Shown: positions 21,914 to 32,675, counted from the first letter of the stretch. The stretch: 64,000 nucleotides of DNA from Oscarella lobularis (GCF_947507565.1 NC_089185.1:186001-250000), one strand, 5' to 3'. The notes: generated by a model from the letters alone, not told the origin. Translations and numbers: made by a program.

Positions 21914-23470
21914 ATGGGAGACCAACGAAGAGACGACGGCACTACGAGACGACGTCGACAGGCGTCGACGTTGTCCGCATCGTTCCCGCGTCGCGCAGGC
22001 GCCTATCTTCTCGGTCCGCGTCTGAATTCGGTCAGCACGTCGCCGGTTCGAAGCATCGTTCAACATTTGGCGAAGAAAGAAGGCACCGACGAATTTTACA
22101 CAATGAAAATACTGGAATTGGAGCCGCCGCCGCCCGTACAAACGACCCAAGACGATCGTCAAGGCCGAATGCTCGTACACACCGAATATTCTCTTCTGTC
22201 GCTTCTCGCCGCCCAAGAGGGAGTCATTCATTGTCATGATCTCTTTGTTGATAAATATGGCGGCGGCGGCGGCGGCGGAGGCGGGGGCGGCGGCGAGCGG
22301 GCGCGGTTGTGCTTGGTTTTGGATTGCGTCACGCCGCACGATTTCGCGAGGGATACCGAAAACTTGATTAATCTTCAACACTACGTCATTCGAGAAAGGA
22401 AAGTGGGCGAAGATGAAAGTCTCCTCATTTTTCGTAATATCATTAAGACGATTCGAGACATTCACGAGGTAAGATATCCATTCCACGACCAGAAAATAAA
22501 AGGAACGATTGTTCATTTCTCAGAGAAACGTTGTTCATCGCGATTTGAAGTTGGGAAATATTGTATTGCACGAAGAGACCAAGGACGTAATTATAACGAA
22601 TTTCTGTCTTGGAATACATCTGATTAGACCCAATGATTTGCTCGTTGATCAAAGAGGCAGTCCAGCATACATTAGTCCAGACGTTCTAAGTGGTAAGGAC
22701 TCGTAGAAAGAGAAAACCCCAATTCATTTTTCACGTATCTATGTAGAAAAACCCTATTCGGGAAAGGCAAGCGACATGTGGGCTCTTGGCGTCGTTCTCT
22801 ACACGATGCTTTATGGAATTTTCCCCTTCTATCACAACGTCCCTGCTGAACTCTTTTCCAAAATTAAAGCTGTTGATTATACGATTCCAACGTAGGCTTT
22901 GATATCTCTCGTTCAGCGTAGTATCGTTGATTGGGGTCTCTCTAGCAATGTTCCCGTGTCTGAGGAAACGATTGACGTGATTCGGAACTTGCTAAAAGGC
23001 GACCAAAATCAGAGATACACAGCGCAACAGGCACTCGACAGCGTAGAGAAAATCATTGCAGACAGGTAGGTACATAGGAGGGCAGCAATAGAACGATTTC
23101 TCATTCTCACAATAGAAAATGGCTCAGAATAGCTGGAGGTGAAGACGACGGGCAAGAAGATCAAGTCGTTCCTTGCGTACTTTTGGAAGACGAAAGCGAC
23201 GATGTCGATCCGAGCGAAGACGACGAAGACGACGAACCGACGCCGTCACCGCCCCACAAAATCCACCGCCTCGCCTCATTCGCCGACTCGAAAGCGGCGG
23301 CGGCAGACAACGACGAAGAAGAGGACAAAGAGGAAGAGGAGGCTCCGTCATCCGTTCAAATTCTCATCACGAAATCGAATCCAATTCCCATTCGAACGTA
23401 CAAGAGAGACACGCGTCCACCAACGGATAAAGAAAAGGAACTTCTAATGCGACTTTGTCACAACTCTTAG
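21914..23470 (+). CDS. STK40: STK40 (SHIK) pseudokinase, Tribbles relative
   Basis: STK40 is a nuclear/cytoplasmic pseudokinase related to Tribbles that recruits the COP1 ubiquitin ligase. The gene reads AGAYLLGPRLNSVSTSPVRSI, TEYSLLSLLAAQEGV, VHRDLKLGNIVLHEE, then ITNFCLG where active kinases have DFG, then DQRGSPAYISPDVLSG and SDMWALGVVLYTMLYGIFPF. The HRD motif is kept but the metal-binding DFG is replaced by NFC, as in vertebrate STK40. A 12-residue Gly tract (22258-22295) sits where vertebrates have a variable insert. The C-terminal region is acidic and ends ELLMRLCHNS. The start at 21914 is favoured because upstream codons look unconserved. Convergent with CFAP298, 94 bases between stops. 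Confidence 0.9.
22258..22295 (+). repeat. GGC tract in STK40 (poly-Gly)
   Basis: GGC/GGA/GGG run encoding about 12 glycines inside the STK40 N-lobe, directly before a conserved hydrophobic strand (RLCLVLDCV). Confidence 0.9.
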
Positions 23471-23564
23471 GTGAGTGGAACCGTCTCTTAACTAAAGTTT
23501 GTACAGCTCCCCTCCCCACCACACCCCTCACACTCACACAGTGTGGCGTTTTAGCGAATTAGTC

Positions 23565-24708
23565 TTACTTTGGTCTCCACGAAACGTTTCCTGTTCCTGT
23601 AAACGCCTTTTTGAGTGCAAGCGGATCGGCCCACTGCGCATTGAGATAGGAGGAGGAGGAGTCTTCATCTAGTTTCTTAAAATTGAATACCAAGTCAATT
23701 CGTGTCAATAAGAGATGAGAGATGAACTGACTTTTAATTCTTCCTGTCTTCGATACGCGTAGGCCATCATCCGCTTTTGCTCTTCCTCACTGACGATTGG
23801 CTCTCTCGCCGGAGCACCCAATCCCTTCTACACAGAGTATATATATGAAGTTCTGAATCAGAATGCGGTGTGACCTTCTGCAGTTTTGCCACTATCTTTG
23901 TCTTTTCATTCTTTCCTACGAAATCCTCCAGTTTCTTGCCCAAAGCCAATTCCTTACCGGCCCACCAAAGCTGAGAATTCGCCTCGTCCAAAACAGCAAG
24001 AGCAGCCTGAACATCTCCACGTCACACACTCACACTATATAAGGAGTGATTACCTGTGTCCCAGAAAGATCTTCGTTTCCTTCGAATTCCATTCGAATCG
24101 GTTCATGAGGAGGCAATCCCATTGGATAAATAATCATCATGACCCCGCGAAGTTTATCGAGAGCGTCTTTCACCGTTGTTTCAGTCACAAAAACGCCAGC
24201 TTCAATTTGTTTATGTGAAACGGCCGTCTTCGCTTCGCTGACAGTTCGCTTAATTAGATCAACCATCTTCTCGCTCGGCGCTTGTATAAAATAATGCAGG
24301 TTTATTAATTTTATACTTTTTATTTTATTGATTACTATTTTTGTACCACGTCCATTTCGACATCCCATTGGATCTTTCGCGAAGCGATGACCGCCGCTCG
24401 GTTCGCATCGAGTCGCCCATTCGTCGACGAGATGTAATTCTTCGATTTGCTCGTCGGTCAATCCTTGCATATTTGCAGGCAAAGCGAGACCGTGTTCTGC
24501 CACCGCTTCCATTTCTGTCCCCCCAACGTTATTCTAGGCCATTGACGATTTGCATGCAAGTGGCATTGCCTGAGCAAATGCGGGAGATTTTCAATCTGCC
24601 GTTGTAGAGCGAGACGAGTTTGGAGACGAGTTCCCCTATGGGGACTTTCGTCGTCGTTTCGTACAGAAACTGGCTCTCGTTTCCTTTCTTGACGTGCAGG
24701 ACAACCAT
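23565..24708 (-). CDS. CFAP298: CFAP298, cilia assembly factor (C21orf59 family)
   Basis: CFAP298 is a cytoplasmic factor needed for dynein arm assembly and ciliary motility. Exon 1 encodes MVVLHVKKGNESQFLYETTT through YNGRLKISRICS. It is followed by a 55-base GC-AG intron (24515-24569) and exon 2 with EMEAVAEHGLALPANMQGL. Later exons give the hallmark GVMMIIYPMGLPPHEPIRME, NSQLWWAGKELALGKKLEDF, VGKNEKTKIVAKLQK and GAPAREPIVSEEEQKRMMAY. It ends FTGTGNVSWRPK with the stop at 23565-23567. The protein matches the vertebrate one from start to end at nearly the same length. Exon 1 with part of intron 1 is repeated at about 26685-26870. Head-to-head with transporter copy A, 88 bases between ATGs; an X-box-like site is 36 bases upstream. 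Confidence 0.92.
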
Positions 24709-24743
24709 GATGACGCGACGAAAACGTAGTTCGTTCAGAAGTG

Positions 24744-24756
24744 GCTGCCAGGCAAC
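24744..24756. promoter_or_regulatory. X-box-like motif upstream of CFAP298
   Basis: GCTGCC, one-base spacer, GGCAAC: fits the RFX X-box pattern RYYNYY-N(1-3)-RRNRAC exactly. It lies 36 bases upstream of the CFAP298 start; the duplicate at 26899-26911 is identical. Confidence 0.55.
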
Positions 24757-24796
24757 AGTCGTCGCATTCCCGGATTAGAAGACTCCATATGGCCTC

Positions 24797-26366
24797 ATGT
24801 CTTCCTCTCAGCAACAATGGTGCAATTACATTCGATGCCTCTTTCGTCCAACAAAGCGTCTTGATGGAGGATGGTCATGGACCGTTTGCATAGCAACATT
24901 CTTCATGTTTATATTTCACAATGCAGCGAGGGGCTCATTCGGCGTTCTCTACATCGGTTTGCTGCAACGATTCACCAACGACACTTCCCAAGGTAACAAT
25001 ACGGCAACGAATACTAGCGATGCAAGCTGTGACACGCGAGATTCGGGAGGAATTAGCGGTACAACAGGTAAAACGTTTCTCACAATGATAACAGCGATAA
25101 CGATCGATTGATCTCAACCTAGCGGCTATAGGTTCGCTACAGACAACAATGCTTTGCGTCTTGGGTCCTCCATCCGCTCAGCTTTCGTCGCGCTTCTCTG
25201 TACGAAGTGTAATCATCATCGCCGCAATCGTATACAGTCTAGGAATATACCTGACAACGTATGCATCACAAGTCTGGCAAGCTTTTCTCACCTACACCTT
25301 TCTAGCTGGACTCGGATCCGGATTCATTTACACTCCACTCTCAGCACTTCTAGCATTTTATTTCTTCAAATACCTTCCCATCGCTTCCGCTCTGAGCATC
25401 AGCGGTAAACAAGTGGGCAGTGCCGCATTTACTCCCATAGCTCGGTGGATCCTCCGTGACTACGGTCTCAATACCCTTATTCTCTCCCATACAATTCTGG
25501 CTTTGGCCATAGGTCTCATCGCAATCCTAGTCCGGCCTCCACCTTCTCCTCCTCAAACACCTTCCGTTGATGCAACGACCCAAGAACAACCGCAACAAGC
25601 GGTCATTACGTATTGGGCGATACTAAAGCACAGGCGATTCATGTTGTGGTGTTTTGCATTGAGCTTTCACTTCTTTGCCTATTACCTCCCAACATATCAT
25701 CTCGTAAGCGAATTCTTATATATACTTACTCTTCACTTGATTTGTAGTCTCCTTAGATTCGTTATGCCGAGTGCAGCTTGAAAATTCATAACTCCCAGTC
25801 AGGCCTATTGCTCACCTACCATTTCATTTCTGCTGCTATTGGAGGAATTGGTCTCGGGGCATTGGCATCGCGAATTCGCAATCGAATCACTCTTCAGGCA
25901 TTCACAATTTTTCTCAACGCCCTTCCCAATTTCTTCTTTCCACTCTACAAGACCTATGCTCACGTTGCCATTTATTCGGTAGTTACAGGCATTCTAATGG
26001 GAACCATTATTCTCAACGTGATCGTCTGTCGAGACTTGCTTGGCTCCAACGCCGCTATGAAAGGATACGGAGTCTACAACTCTATCGCTGCCATATCTGT
26101 CACATTTGGCCCCATGCTTGCAGGCATACGAACCTAATACAAATTCCTCTCGCATCTAACTCTATTTTATAGGATGGCTGTACGACATCTTTCAAAGCTA
26201 CGAAATCCCCTTTGTCATAGCCGGGGGAATTGATCTGCTTGCGTCGATTCTAATGTTCATTTCCGCATCGGCATCGGCAATGGAATGTAAAGCAGATCAA
26301 GAAGATCCATTACCGTCAATCACTCGGCCACCAGTCGGTCTCACGTGGATCGAATCAACAGTCTAA
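24797..26366 (+). CDS. SLC16-like (monocarboxylate transporter family) MFS protein, copy A
   Basis: Major facilitator protein of the monocarboxylate transporter type, plasma membrane. Exons 24797-25067, 25123-25703, 25757-26123 and 26173-26366 give 470 residues. The N-terminal motif LDGGWSWTVCIATFF is typical of SLC16 members (DGGWGW-type signature). About 12 membrane helices follow, with a large loop rich in Pro and Gln (PPPSPPQTPSVDATTQEQ) between the two six-helix halves. An extracellular loop after helix 1 carries several NxT sequons. Intron 3 has a GC donor (GCAG/GCATAC). Substrate cannot be read from sequence. Nearly identical to copy B; a third diverged copy lies at 61415-63192 (-). 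Its ATG is only 88 bases from the CFAP298 ATG. Confidence 0.85.
26124..26172 (+). other. GC-AG intron in transporter copy A
   Basis: Donor GC at 26124-26125, acceptor AG at 26171-26172, phase 1. No GT donor nearby restores the frame (LAG/WLYD). The same donor type is present at the same position in copy B and in the diverged third copy. Confidence 0.75.
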
Positions 26367-26523
26367 AATTAATTATTGAACGGTTTTTTTGTTTCGCGAG
26401 CCCAATACTCAATAGCTATAGTTTTTAGATGGAAAAAGTGGAGGAGGCAACAGAAGAGCAAAATTTAAATCTTCACGGCTATGGTATTGTCACATTCATA
26501 ACGTTAGAAAGTCAATTGCATAA

Positions 26524-26667
26524 TTAGGTTTCGACACAGGACGCGAGAAAATTTTGCGCGAGATCGTCAGGCGGAAGACACGGGCCAAATGCTTCAATAA
26601 GAAGGGGCTCTTTGTGCACGCCGTCGAGGTAATCCGAATAGGACAAACGATTGTCATGATCGCCGTC
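26524..26667 (-). pseudogene. Orphan last exon of calaxin (duplicate)
   Basis: Reads [18 protein letters not shown] and continues to a stop at 26524-26526, matching the last exon of the complete calaxin gene at 29149-29292. Only this exon and the adjoining end of the last intron are duplicated; upstream of it the sequence switches into CFAP298 intron 1. No expressed protein is expected. Confidence 0.85.
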
Positions 26668-26712
26668 CTAAATAGATCGGTTAATGTCCCCCCAACGCCA
26701 TTGACGATTTGC

Positions 26713-26872
26713 ATGCAAGTGGCATTGCCTGAGCAAATGCGGGAGATTTTCAATCTGCCGTTGTAGAGCGAGACGAGTTTGGAGACGAGTTCCCCTATGG
26801 GGACTTTCGTCGTCGTTTCGTACAGAAACTGGCTCTCGTTTCCTTTCTTGACGTGCAGGACAACCATGATGA
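26713..26872 (-). pseudogene. CFAP298 exon 1 remnant
   Basis: Encodes the same start MVVLHVKKGNESQFLYETTT as the CFAP298 first exon and ends at the same GC donor position. The rest of CFAP298 is missing: the intron runs into calaxin sequence after about 20 bases. Part of the tandem duplication, without the rest of the gene. Confidence 0.85.
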
Positions 26873-26954
26873 CGCGACGAAAACGTAGTTCAGAAGTGGC
26901 TGCCAGGCAACAGTCGTCGCATTCCCGGATTAGAAGACTCCATATATGCCTCAT

Positions 26955-27416
26955 CTGTCTACAATGACGTCACAAGCATGTGACCGCTGCCACTTTAAGT
27001 CCGATAGGCGGAAAATAGCTCTCCTGCCTCGAATCTTTAGTTTCGCTTCTTCGACAGTAGCTCGAAAGCTTCTGTAGATGTAGCTAGACTAGGTTATCGA
27101 GCGCTTAAAGCGCAACTTAGCTCTTAGGAGGCTAAACGAAGGTGGGCGTTCCTCTTATTCTCGCGTAATTAACCCTTTCTCACCCAAAACAGAAGCTATG
27201 GTTTTTCGCATCTGTAGTGTTATGACGTAATAAATTCGCTACGTTTTCGCTTGAGATGCGAAAATGAATTTTTTGCTCATTGATTTCTCGGAAAAAATTG
27301 TGATGTTGGCCTAATTTTAAACGGAGGATTTGTTCATAAAATAACAACCAGCTAAGAATGCTAGGACTTCGTTGCGTGGGCGAGGTGACAAAGTGTCCCG
27401 TATTGTAGACAGACGG
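26955..27416. promoter_or_regulatory. Promoter-sized intergenic segment unique to block B
   Basis: Sits between the CFAP298 exon 1 remnant and transporter copy B. It contains a CRE-like palindrome (26965-26972). I see no coding exon or RNA gene. Block A lacks this segment, so it is the best candidate for the transporter's original promoter. Confidence 0.45.
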
Positions 27417-28987
27417 ATGTCTTCCTCTCAGCAGCAATGGTGCAATTACATTCGATGCCTCTTTCGTCCAACAAAGCGTCTTGATGGAGGATGGTCATGG
27501 ACCGTTTGCATAGCAACATTCTTCATGTTTATATTTCACAACGCAGCGAGGGGCTCATTCGGCGTTCTCTACATCGGTTTGCTGCAACGATTCACCAACG
27601 ACACTTCCCAAGGTAACAATACGGCAACGAATACTAGCGATGCAAGCTGTGACACGCGAGATTCGGGAGGAATTAGCGGTACAACAGGTAAAACGTTTCT
27701 CACAATGATAATCAGCGATAACGATCGATCGATCTCAACCTAGCGGCTATAGGTTCGCTACAGACAACAATGCTTTGCGTCTTGGGTCCCCCATCCGCTC
27801 AGCTTTCGTCGCGCTTCTCTGTACGAAGTGTAATTATCATCGCCGCAATCGTATACAGTCTAGGAATATACCTGACAACGTATGCATCACAAGTCTGGCA
27901 AGCTTTTCTCACCTACACCTTTCTAGCTGGACTCGGATCCGGATTCATTTACACTCCACTCTCAGCACTTCTAGCATTTTATTTCTTCAAATACCTTCCC
28001 ATCGCTTCCGCTCTGAGCATCAGCGGTAAACAAGTGGGCAGTGCCGCATTTACTCCCATAGCTCGGTGGATCCTCCGTGACTACGGTCTCAATACCCTTA
28101 TTCTCTCCCATACAATTCTGGCTTTGGCCATAGGTCTCATCGCAATCCTAATTCGGCCTCCACCTTCTCTTCCTCAAACACCTTCCGTTGATGCAACGAC
28201 CCAAGAACAACCGCAACAAGCGGTCATTACGTATTGGGCGATACTAAAGCACAGGCGATTCATGTTGTGGTGTTTTGCATCGAGCTTTCACTTCTTTGCC
28301 TACTACCTCCCAACATATCATCTCGTAAGCGAATTCTTATATATACTTACTCTTTACCCGATTTGTAGTCTCCTTAGATTCGTTATGCCGAGTGCAGCTT
28401 GAAAATTCATAACTCCCAGTCAGGCCTATTGCTCACCTACCATTTCATTTCTGCTGCTATTGGAGGAATTGGTCTCGGGGCATTGGCATCGCGAATTCGC
28501 AATCGAATCACTCTTCAGGCATTCACAATTTTTCTCAACGCCCTTCCCAATTTCTTCTTTCCACTCTACAAGACCTATGCTCACGTTGCCATTTATTCGG
28601 TAGTTACAGGCATTCTAATGGGAACCATTATTCTCAACGTGATCATCTGTCGAGACTTGCTTGGCTCCAACGCCGCTATGAAAGGATACGGAGTCTACAA
28701 CTCTATCACCGCCATATCTGTCACATTTGGCCCCATGCTTGCAGGCATACGAACCTAATACAAATTCCTCTCGCATCTAACTCTATTTTATAGGATGGCT
28801 GTACGACATCTTTCAAAGCTACGAAATCCCCTTTGTCATGGCCGGGGGAATTGATCTGTTTGCGTCGATTCTAATGTTCATTTCCGCATCGGCATTGGCA
28901 ATGGAATGTAAAGCAGATCAAGAAGATCCATTACCGTCAATCACTCGGCCACCAGTCGGTCTCACGTGGATCGAATCAACAGTCTAA
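27417..28987 (+). CDS. SLC16-like (monocarboxylate transporter family) MFS protein, copy B
   Basis: Exons 27417-27687, 27744-28324, 28378-28744 and 28794-28987, 470 residues, same frame and intron phases as copy A. Only a few amino-acid differences from A are visible: Pro/Leu in the Pro-rich loop (PSPPQ versus PSLPQ), Val/Ile twice, FALSF versus FASSF, and Ala/Thr near NSIAAIS. The GC-AG third intron is retained. It has about 450 bases of upstream sequence that A has lost, so B may be the better-regulated copy. Both look intact, so either may be functional or they may be two haplotypes placed in tandem by the assembly. Confidence 0.85.
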
Positions 28988-29148
28988 AATTAATTATTGA
29001 ACGGGGTTTTTTTTTGTTTCGCGAGCCCAATACTCAATAGCTATAGTTTTTAGATGGAAAAAGTGGAGGAGGCAACAGAAGAACAAAATTTAAATCTTCA
29101 CGGCTATGGTATTGTCACATTCATAACGTTAGAAAGTCAATTGCATAA

Positions 29149-29943
29149 TTAGGTTTCGACACAGGACGCGAGAAAATTTTGCGCGAGATCGTCAGGCGGA
29201 AGACACGGGCCAAATGCTTCAATAAGAAGGGGCTCTTTGTGCACGCCGTCGAGGTAATCCGAATAGGACAAACGATTGTCATGATCGCCGTCCTAAATAG
29301 ATGGGTTAGTGATAAATCGATTGCAGTTCTATTACTACCATTTTCTTCATTGCGAGTTCCATCAATTCTCGAATGCTTTCGTCGCGATCTTCTTCCGTTG
29401 ACGATTTGACGAGGCAGTGTTTGAGCAAATGAAATACCTCTTCCTTTGAGATGTAATTGTCGCCGTTTAAATCATAGACGGTGAAGGCGACTTAAAAAAA
29501 GAGAGAAAATCCAATTCTTTGATTTACTTTTTAGACTATGATACATTTAATTTTTTCATCCTGTTCTCCTTTGAGAAAGACGGACAATCCGAGAATCCAT
29601 TCCTCCATGCTGATGTGACTGTCGTTGTCTTTGTCAAACGCTCGAAAGACTAAGAAAATTAATCATTCTATTATTGTCGATACCTATAAGTTTTATACTT
29701 CTGTCCATTAGAATGTCTTCGGTCATTTTGAATTCTCTGTTGAGAACGTCACGGAACGTCGTCCGATCCATTCTCTCCTGATGGGGCAGCAGAAAGCGAT
29801 AGTGATGAAGAAGACATTCGACTTCTTTCGTCGAAACTTCTCAAGAAAAAACAACAAGCGCTGCCAAGCAGAAGCCTCTCGGCTCGCTCTCGCTTACAAT
29901 GACATTCCTGACACTGACTAAGCTGATCGGCTAGCTTAGCCAT
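29149..29943 (-). CDS. CLXN: Calaxin (EFCAB1), EF-hand regulator of outer-arm dynein
   Basis: Calaxin is a calcium sensor bound to axonemal outer-arm dynein. Start [15 protein letters not shown] at 29943, short intron, then [20 protein letters not shown] and [21 protein letters not shown]-hand loops read [24 protein letters not shown] and [12 protein letters not shown], followed by [12 protein letters not shown]. The length and order match vertebrate EFCAB1. The stop is at 29149-29151. The frame stays open 28 codons further upstream (to 30027), so a longer N-terminus is possible. The start region overlaps the first exon of the kinesin on the plus strand. Its last exon was duplicated to 26524-26667. 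Confidence 0.9.
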
Positions 29944-32574
29944 GAGCTTTCTCTCTGTTATGTTGATCGAAGACGGTCCACCGTGTCCCGAAGACATTTC
30001 TATGGTAACGCCTATCGACAAACGCACGTTATTGACTCCCGGACATGACCGAAGTGTTAGGAAAAGGAATGGAGGCGCTTTTCGGCTACAAGCGAATGCT
30101 GCGAGTAGGAAAGTGAATTCAATTATGCCATCACGTCTTGTTCTTAGATAAAAGACGAGCGAATTGCTGCTCTGGAGACAGAAAACGCTATGCTCTATCT
30201 CAAATTGGCTCAGGTATATATCCGAACACTAGGAACACTAGTCGAGGCATCGAAAAAAATAAAAAATATCGACTCGCGCAGTCTCGCAGCGAAATCGAAC
30301 GCATTCGCAAAGCGAAAAACGTCGTCGTTCGACTCTACGAAAAATTACGCCAAAGCGTTCTTCTGATCGCACAGAACATCGATTTAGAAGTGAAGGTATC
30401 GACATCACAATAGAAAAGAGCACGCTTCAGCCGAAAATCTCAACTACATAGATTTTGAAAGAAGAGTGTGCTGACTTGCGTGCAGTCGTCTTTTCTTTCT
30501 TGCAAGGGACTCCGGCTGCGGGGGCGGCGGCCGCTTCAAAAGCGCATTTGCAAATAACCCGATTTATAAATCATTCTATTGACCTGAATGCAACAGCAGC
30601 AGGTACAACAACTCTTTAATTAAATCAATTAATTAAATTGACGTAGATACGAAGAGTCAACTGATTACATGCCAGATGGAATTGGATAGCGTTCGAGAGC
30701 GCTATGCAGTTGAGAAGTCCCGGCGAAAAAATCTGCACAACGAGCTAGTGGTAAAAAGTTTGAAACTAAGAGTGCACGCGTCAGCAGTTTGAGTCTCCAG
30801 GAGATTCGCGGAAACATACGCGTTCATTGTCGTGTAAGACCAATACTCGATTTGGACAATAGTGACAAGTCAGGTTGGGATGAACCTATTATAATGGCAA
30901 TTGATGAGGTAGGTAATTATCATCCAACTCATGCTTTAGTGTACCTTTGCATGACGCATTTGTGTAGGAAATTGTGAGTGTTCAGCCACCTGCTGTTCGA
31001 CGAACTTTTCAAGCTGAATTGCCTCCTGCGAAAACATATGAATACGATAGGTATAGGGGAGAGAAAGCGCGGATATCTCATTTTAATATTTTTTTTGGAT
31101 CAGAGTGTATGGGCCTGACGATGGACAAGCTAATGTGTTTCAAGATGTGAAACCTCTCATAGTTTCTCTGCTGGACGGGTACGTAACGGCTTTATTAAAT
31201 GGTTTAGATTTCAAAAGTACCTTTGTCTTCTAGCTACAATGTCTGTATAATGGCTTACGGACAGACCGGAAGCGGAAAGACGCACACCATGTTGGGAAAT
31301 CCCGAATCAGATCAGCCTTACTATGGCGAAGATTCGTCTCCGGTAACGGAAGCAAGGGAAGGAATTGTACCCCAATCAGCTAGAGAAATATTCAGGCACG
31401 AATGCCCTGTACGACATTTCAATCTTTCATTTGTATATCTCCCCTTGTAGACTATTGGAAGCAAAGGGTGACGAGTTGGCTAGCTATTCTGTCGACGTGT
31501 CTCTCCTCGAGATCTACAACAACGAAATTCGCGATCTCATATCGGGTCAAAACGTACGCAATATTACGTTCTCATATAAAACGTAACTGTCTGCTATAGA
31601 AATTAGACGCTAACACGGGGCCTGAGGGCACCATCGAAGTTCCGTCTCTCCAAACGCGATCCGTTTCCAGCGTGACCGAACTGATGAAACTCGTTCGACG
31701 TGGGACGAGTCGTCGGGCCGAGGACGCTACGCTGATACACGACCACTCGAGTCGATCGCACTTCGTCGTCACTCTAACCGTAACCCTCATTTACAAATTT
31801 TCTGACGTTCTGCTTTCTGAGAGTCAGCCGCTGATTTCGTTCATGCGGAGACAGCCGCGAGAAGCGACAGTTCTAACTCCTCCTTTGAGTCGAACGAGTC
31901 CGTTGGATTCGCCGAGCGTTTTATCTTGCGCGTCATCGATGACCGACTTCGGTGTCGTGTACAGTCCGTCGCTGATAGCAGAGTCAAAAGTGCGGGTGAA
32001 AACGAAACTCCAACTCGTTGATTTAGCCGGGAGTGAGTGCGTAGGTAAGCCGGGCGCCGTCTTCAGACGACGGCACCCTCGATTAGGTTTTTCTTTCTAA
32101 GGAATGTCCGGGGTGAGGGGCAGTGCCCTTCGGGAGTCGTCCTATATCAACAGAAGTTTGTCTGCACTGGCTGACGTGCTCGGCGCTTTGGCTGAGTCGA
32201 GTAGCCACATTCCTTACCGGAATTCAAAGCTGACGTATTTGTTGCAAGATTCTATAGGTCGGCGAAAACTAACGAAACTAAAGGTAACCAATTTTAACTG
32301 GACCTAGGTGGTGATGCCAAGTTATTGATTGTCACGTGTGTATCGCCAACACAAAAATATCTGGCCGAGTCTCAGCAAACACTCGGTTTTGGATGTCGGG
32401 CCAGAATGGTGCAGCGAGGGCCGGTGAAAAAACGTCGCCAGTCTCAAGGTACGCCCAATCAGATTTTTGCTGTGTGGTCTTACTTTCTGTTTAGGTGCAA
32501 CGTCTTCCAGATCGCCGAAATCGAGGTCTCGATCTTCGCCTCTTTTAGCAAAAGCAAAACCGAGATTTTATTAA
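29942..32574 (+). CDS. KIF25: KIF25-like kinesin-14 with C-terminal motor
   Basis: Minus-end type kinesin family, microtubule motor. An N-terminal coiled coil ([20 protein letters not shown] and later exons) precedes the neck/motor start [15 protein letters not shown]. The P-loop is [12 protein letters not shown]. Switch regions read [16 protein letters not shown] and [13 protein letters not shown], then [38 protein letters not shown] and [20 protein letters not shown]. These last blocks match KIF25 rather than KIFC1. A Ser/Thr/Pro-rich insert lies between switch I and switch II. About ten short introns. Stop 32572-32574. The first exon start overlaps the calaxin start on the opposite strand; a later ATG at 30001 is possible. 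Confidence 0.85.
29996..30009. promoter_or_regulatory. X-box-like motif upstream of calaxin
   Basis: ATTTCTATGGTAAC fits the worm X-box pattern RYYNYYATRRNRAC exactly and lies 53 bases upstream of the calaxin start. It falls within the first coding exon proposed for KIF25 and overlaps its alternative ATG (30001). Confidence 0.5.
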
Positions 32575-32675
32575 TTAAATCAACTGGTTTATAAATGAGA
32601 TTAGTCGTTCGCCCACGCTCCGTGTGACGTAGAGCTATTCTTCCGATACTGCGCAGCAGTGTTCGACACCCACAA

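Larger units (their letters stand above)
24516..26684. repeat. Tandem duplication, block A
   Basis: Begins inside CFAP298 intron 1 at the string TGTCCCCCCAACG and ends just inside the last intron of calaxin. Contains CFAP298 exon 1 (functional), transporter copy A and an orphan last exon of calaxin (26524-26667). Compared with block B it lacks about 450 bases between the CFAP298 exon and the transporter start, where B has 26955-27416. Confidence 0.9.
26685..29310. repeat. Tandem duplication, block B
   Basis: Second copy of the 24516-26684 block. It includes a truncated CFAP298 exon 1 remnant (about 26713-26872, minus strand), about 450 bases of intergenic sequence missing from block A, transporter copy B, and the calaxin last exon in its native gene context. 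The right end at about 29310 is approximate. Confidence 0.88.

Noticed and set aside
27000-27180. Possible RNA gene in the segment unique to block B
   Set aside because: Some short inverted repeats, but no tRNA-like cloverleaf or box motifs that I could support.
24516-29310. Duplication as a transposon-mediated event
   Set aside because: No terminal repeats, target-site duplication or transposase; only short microhomology at the junction.
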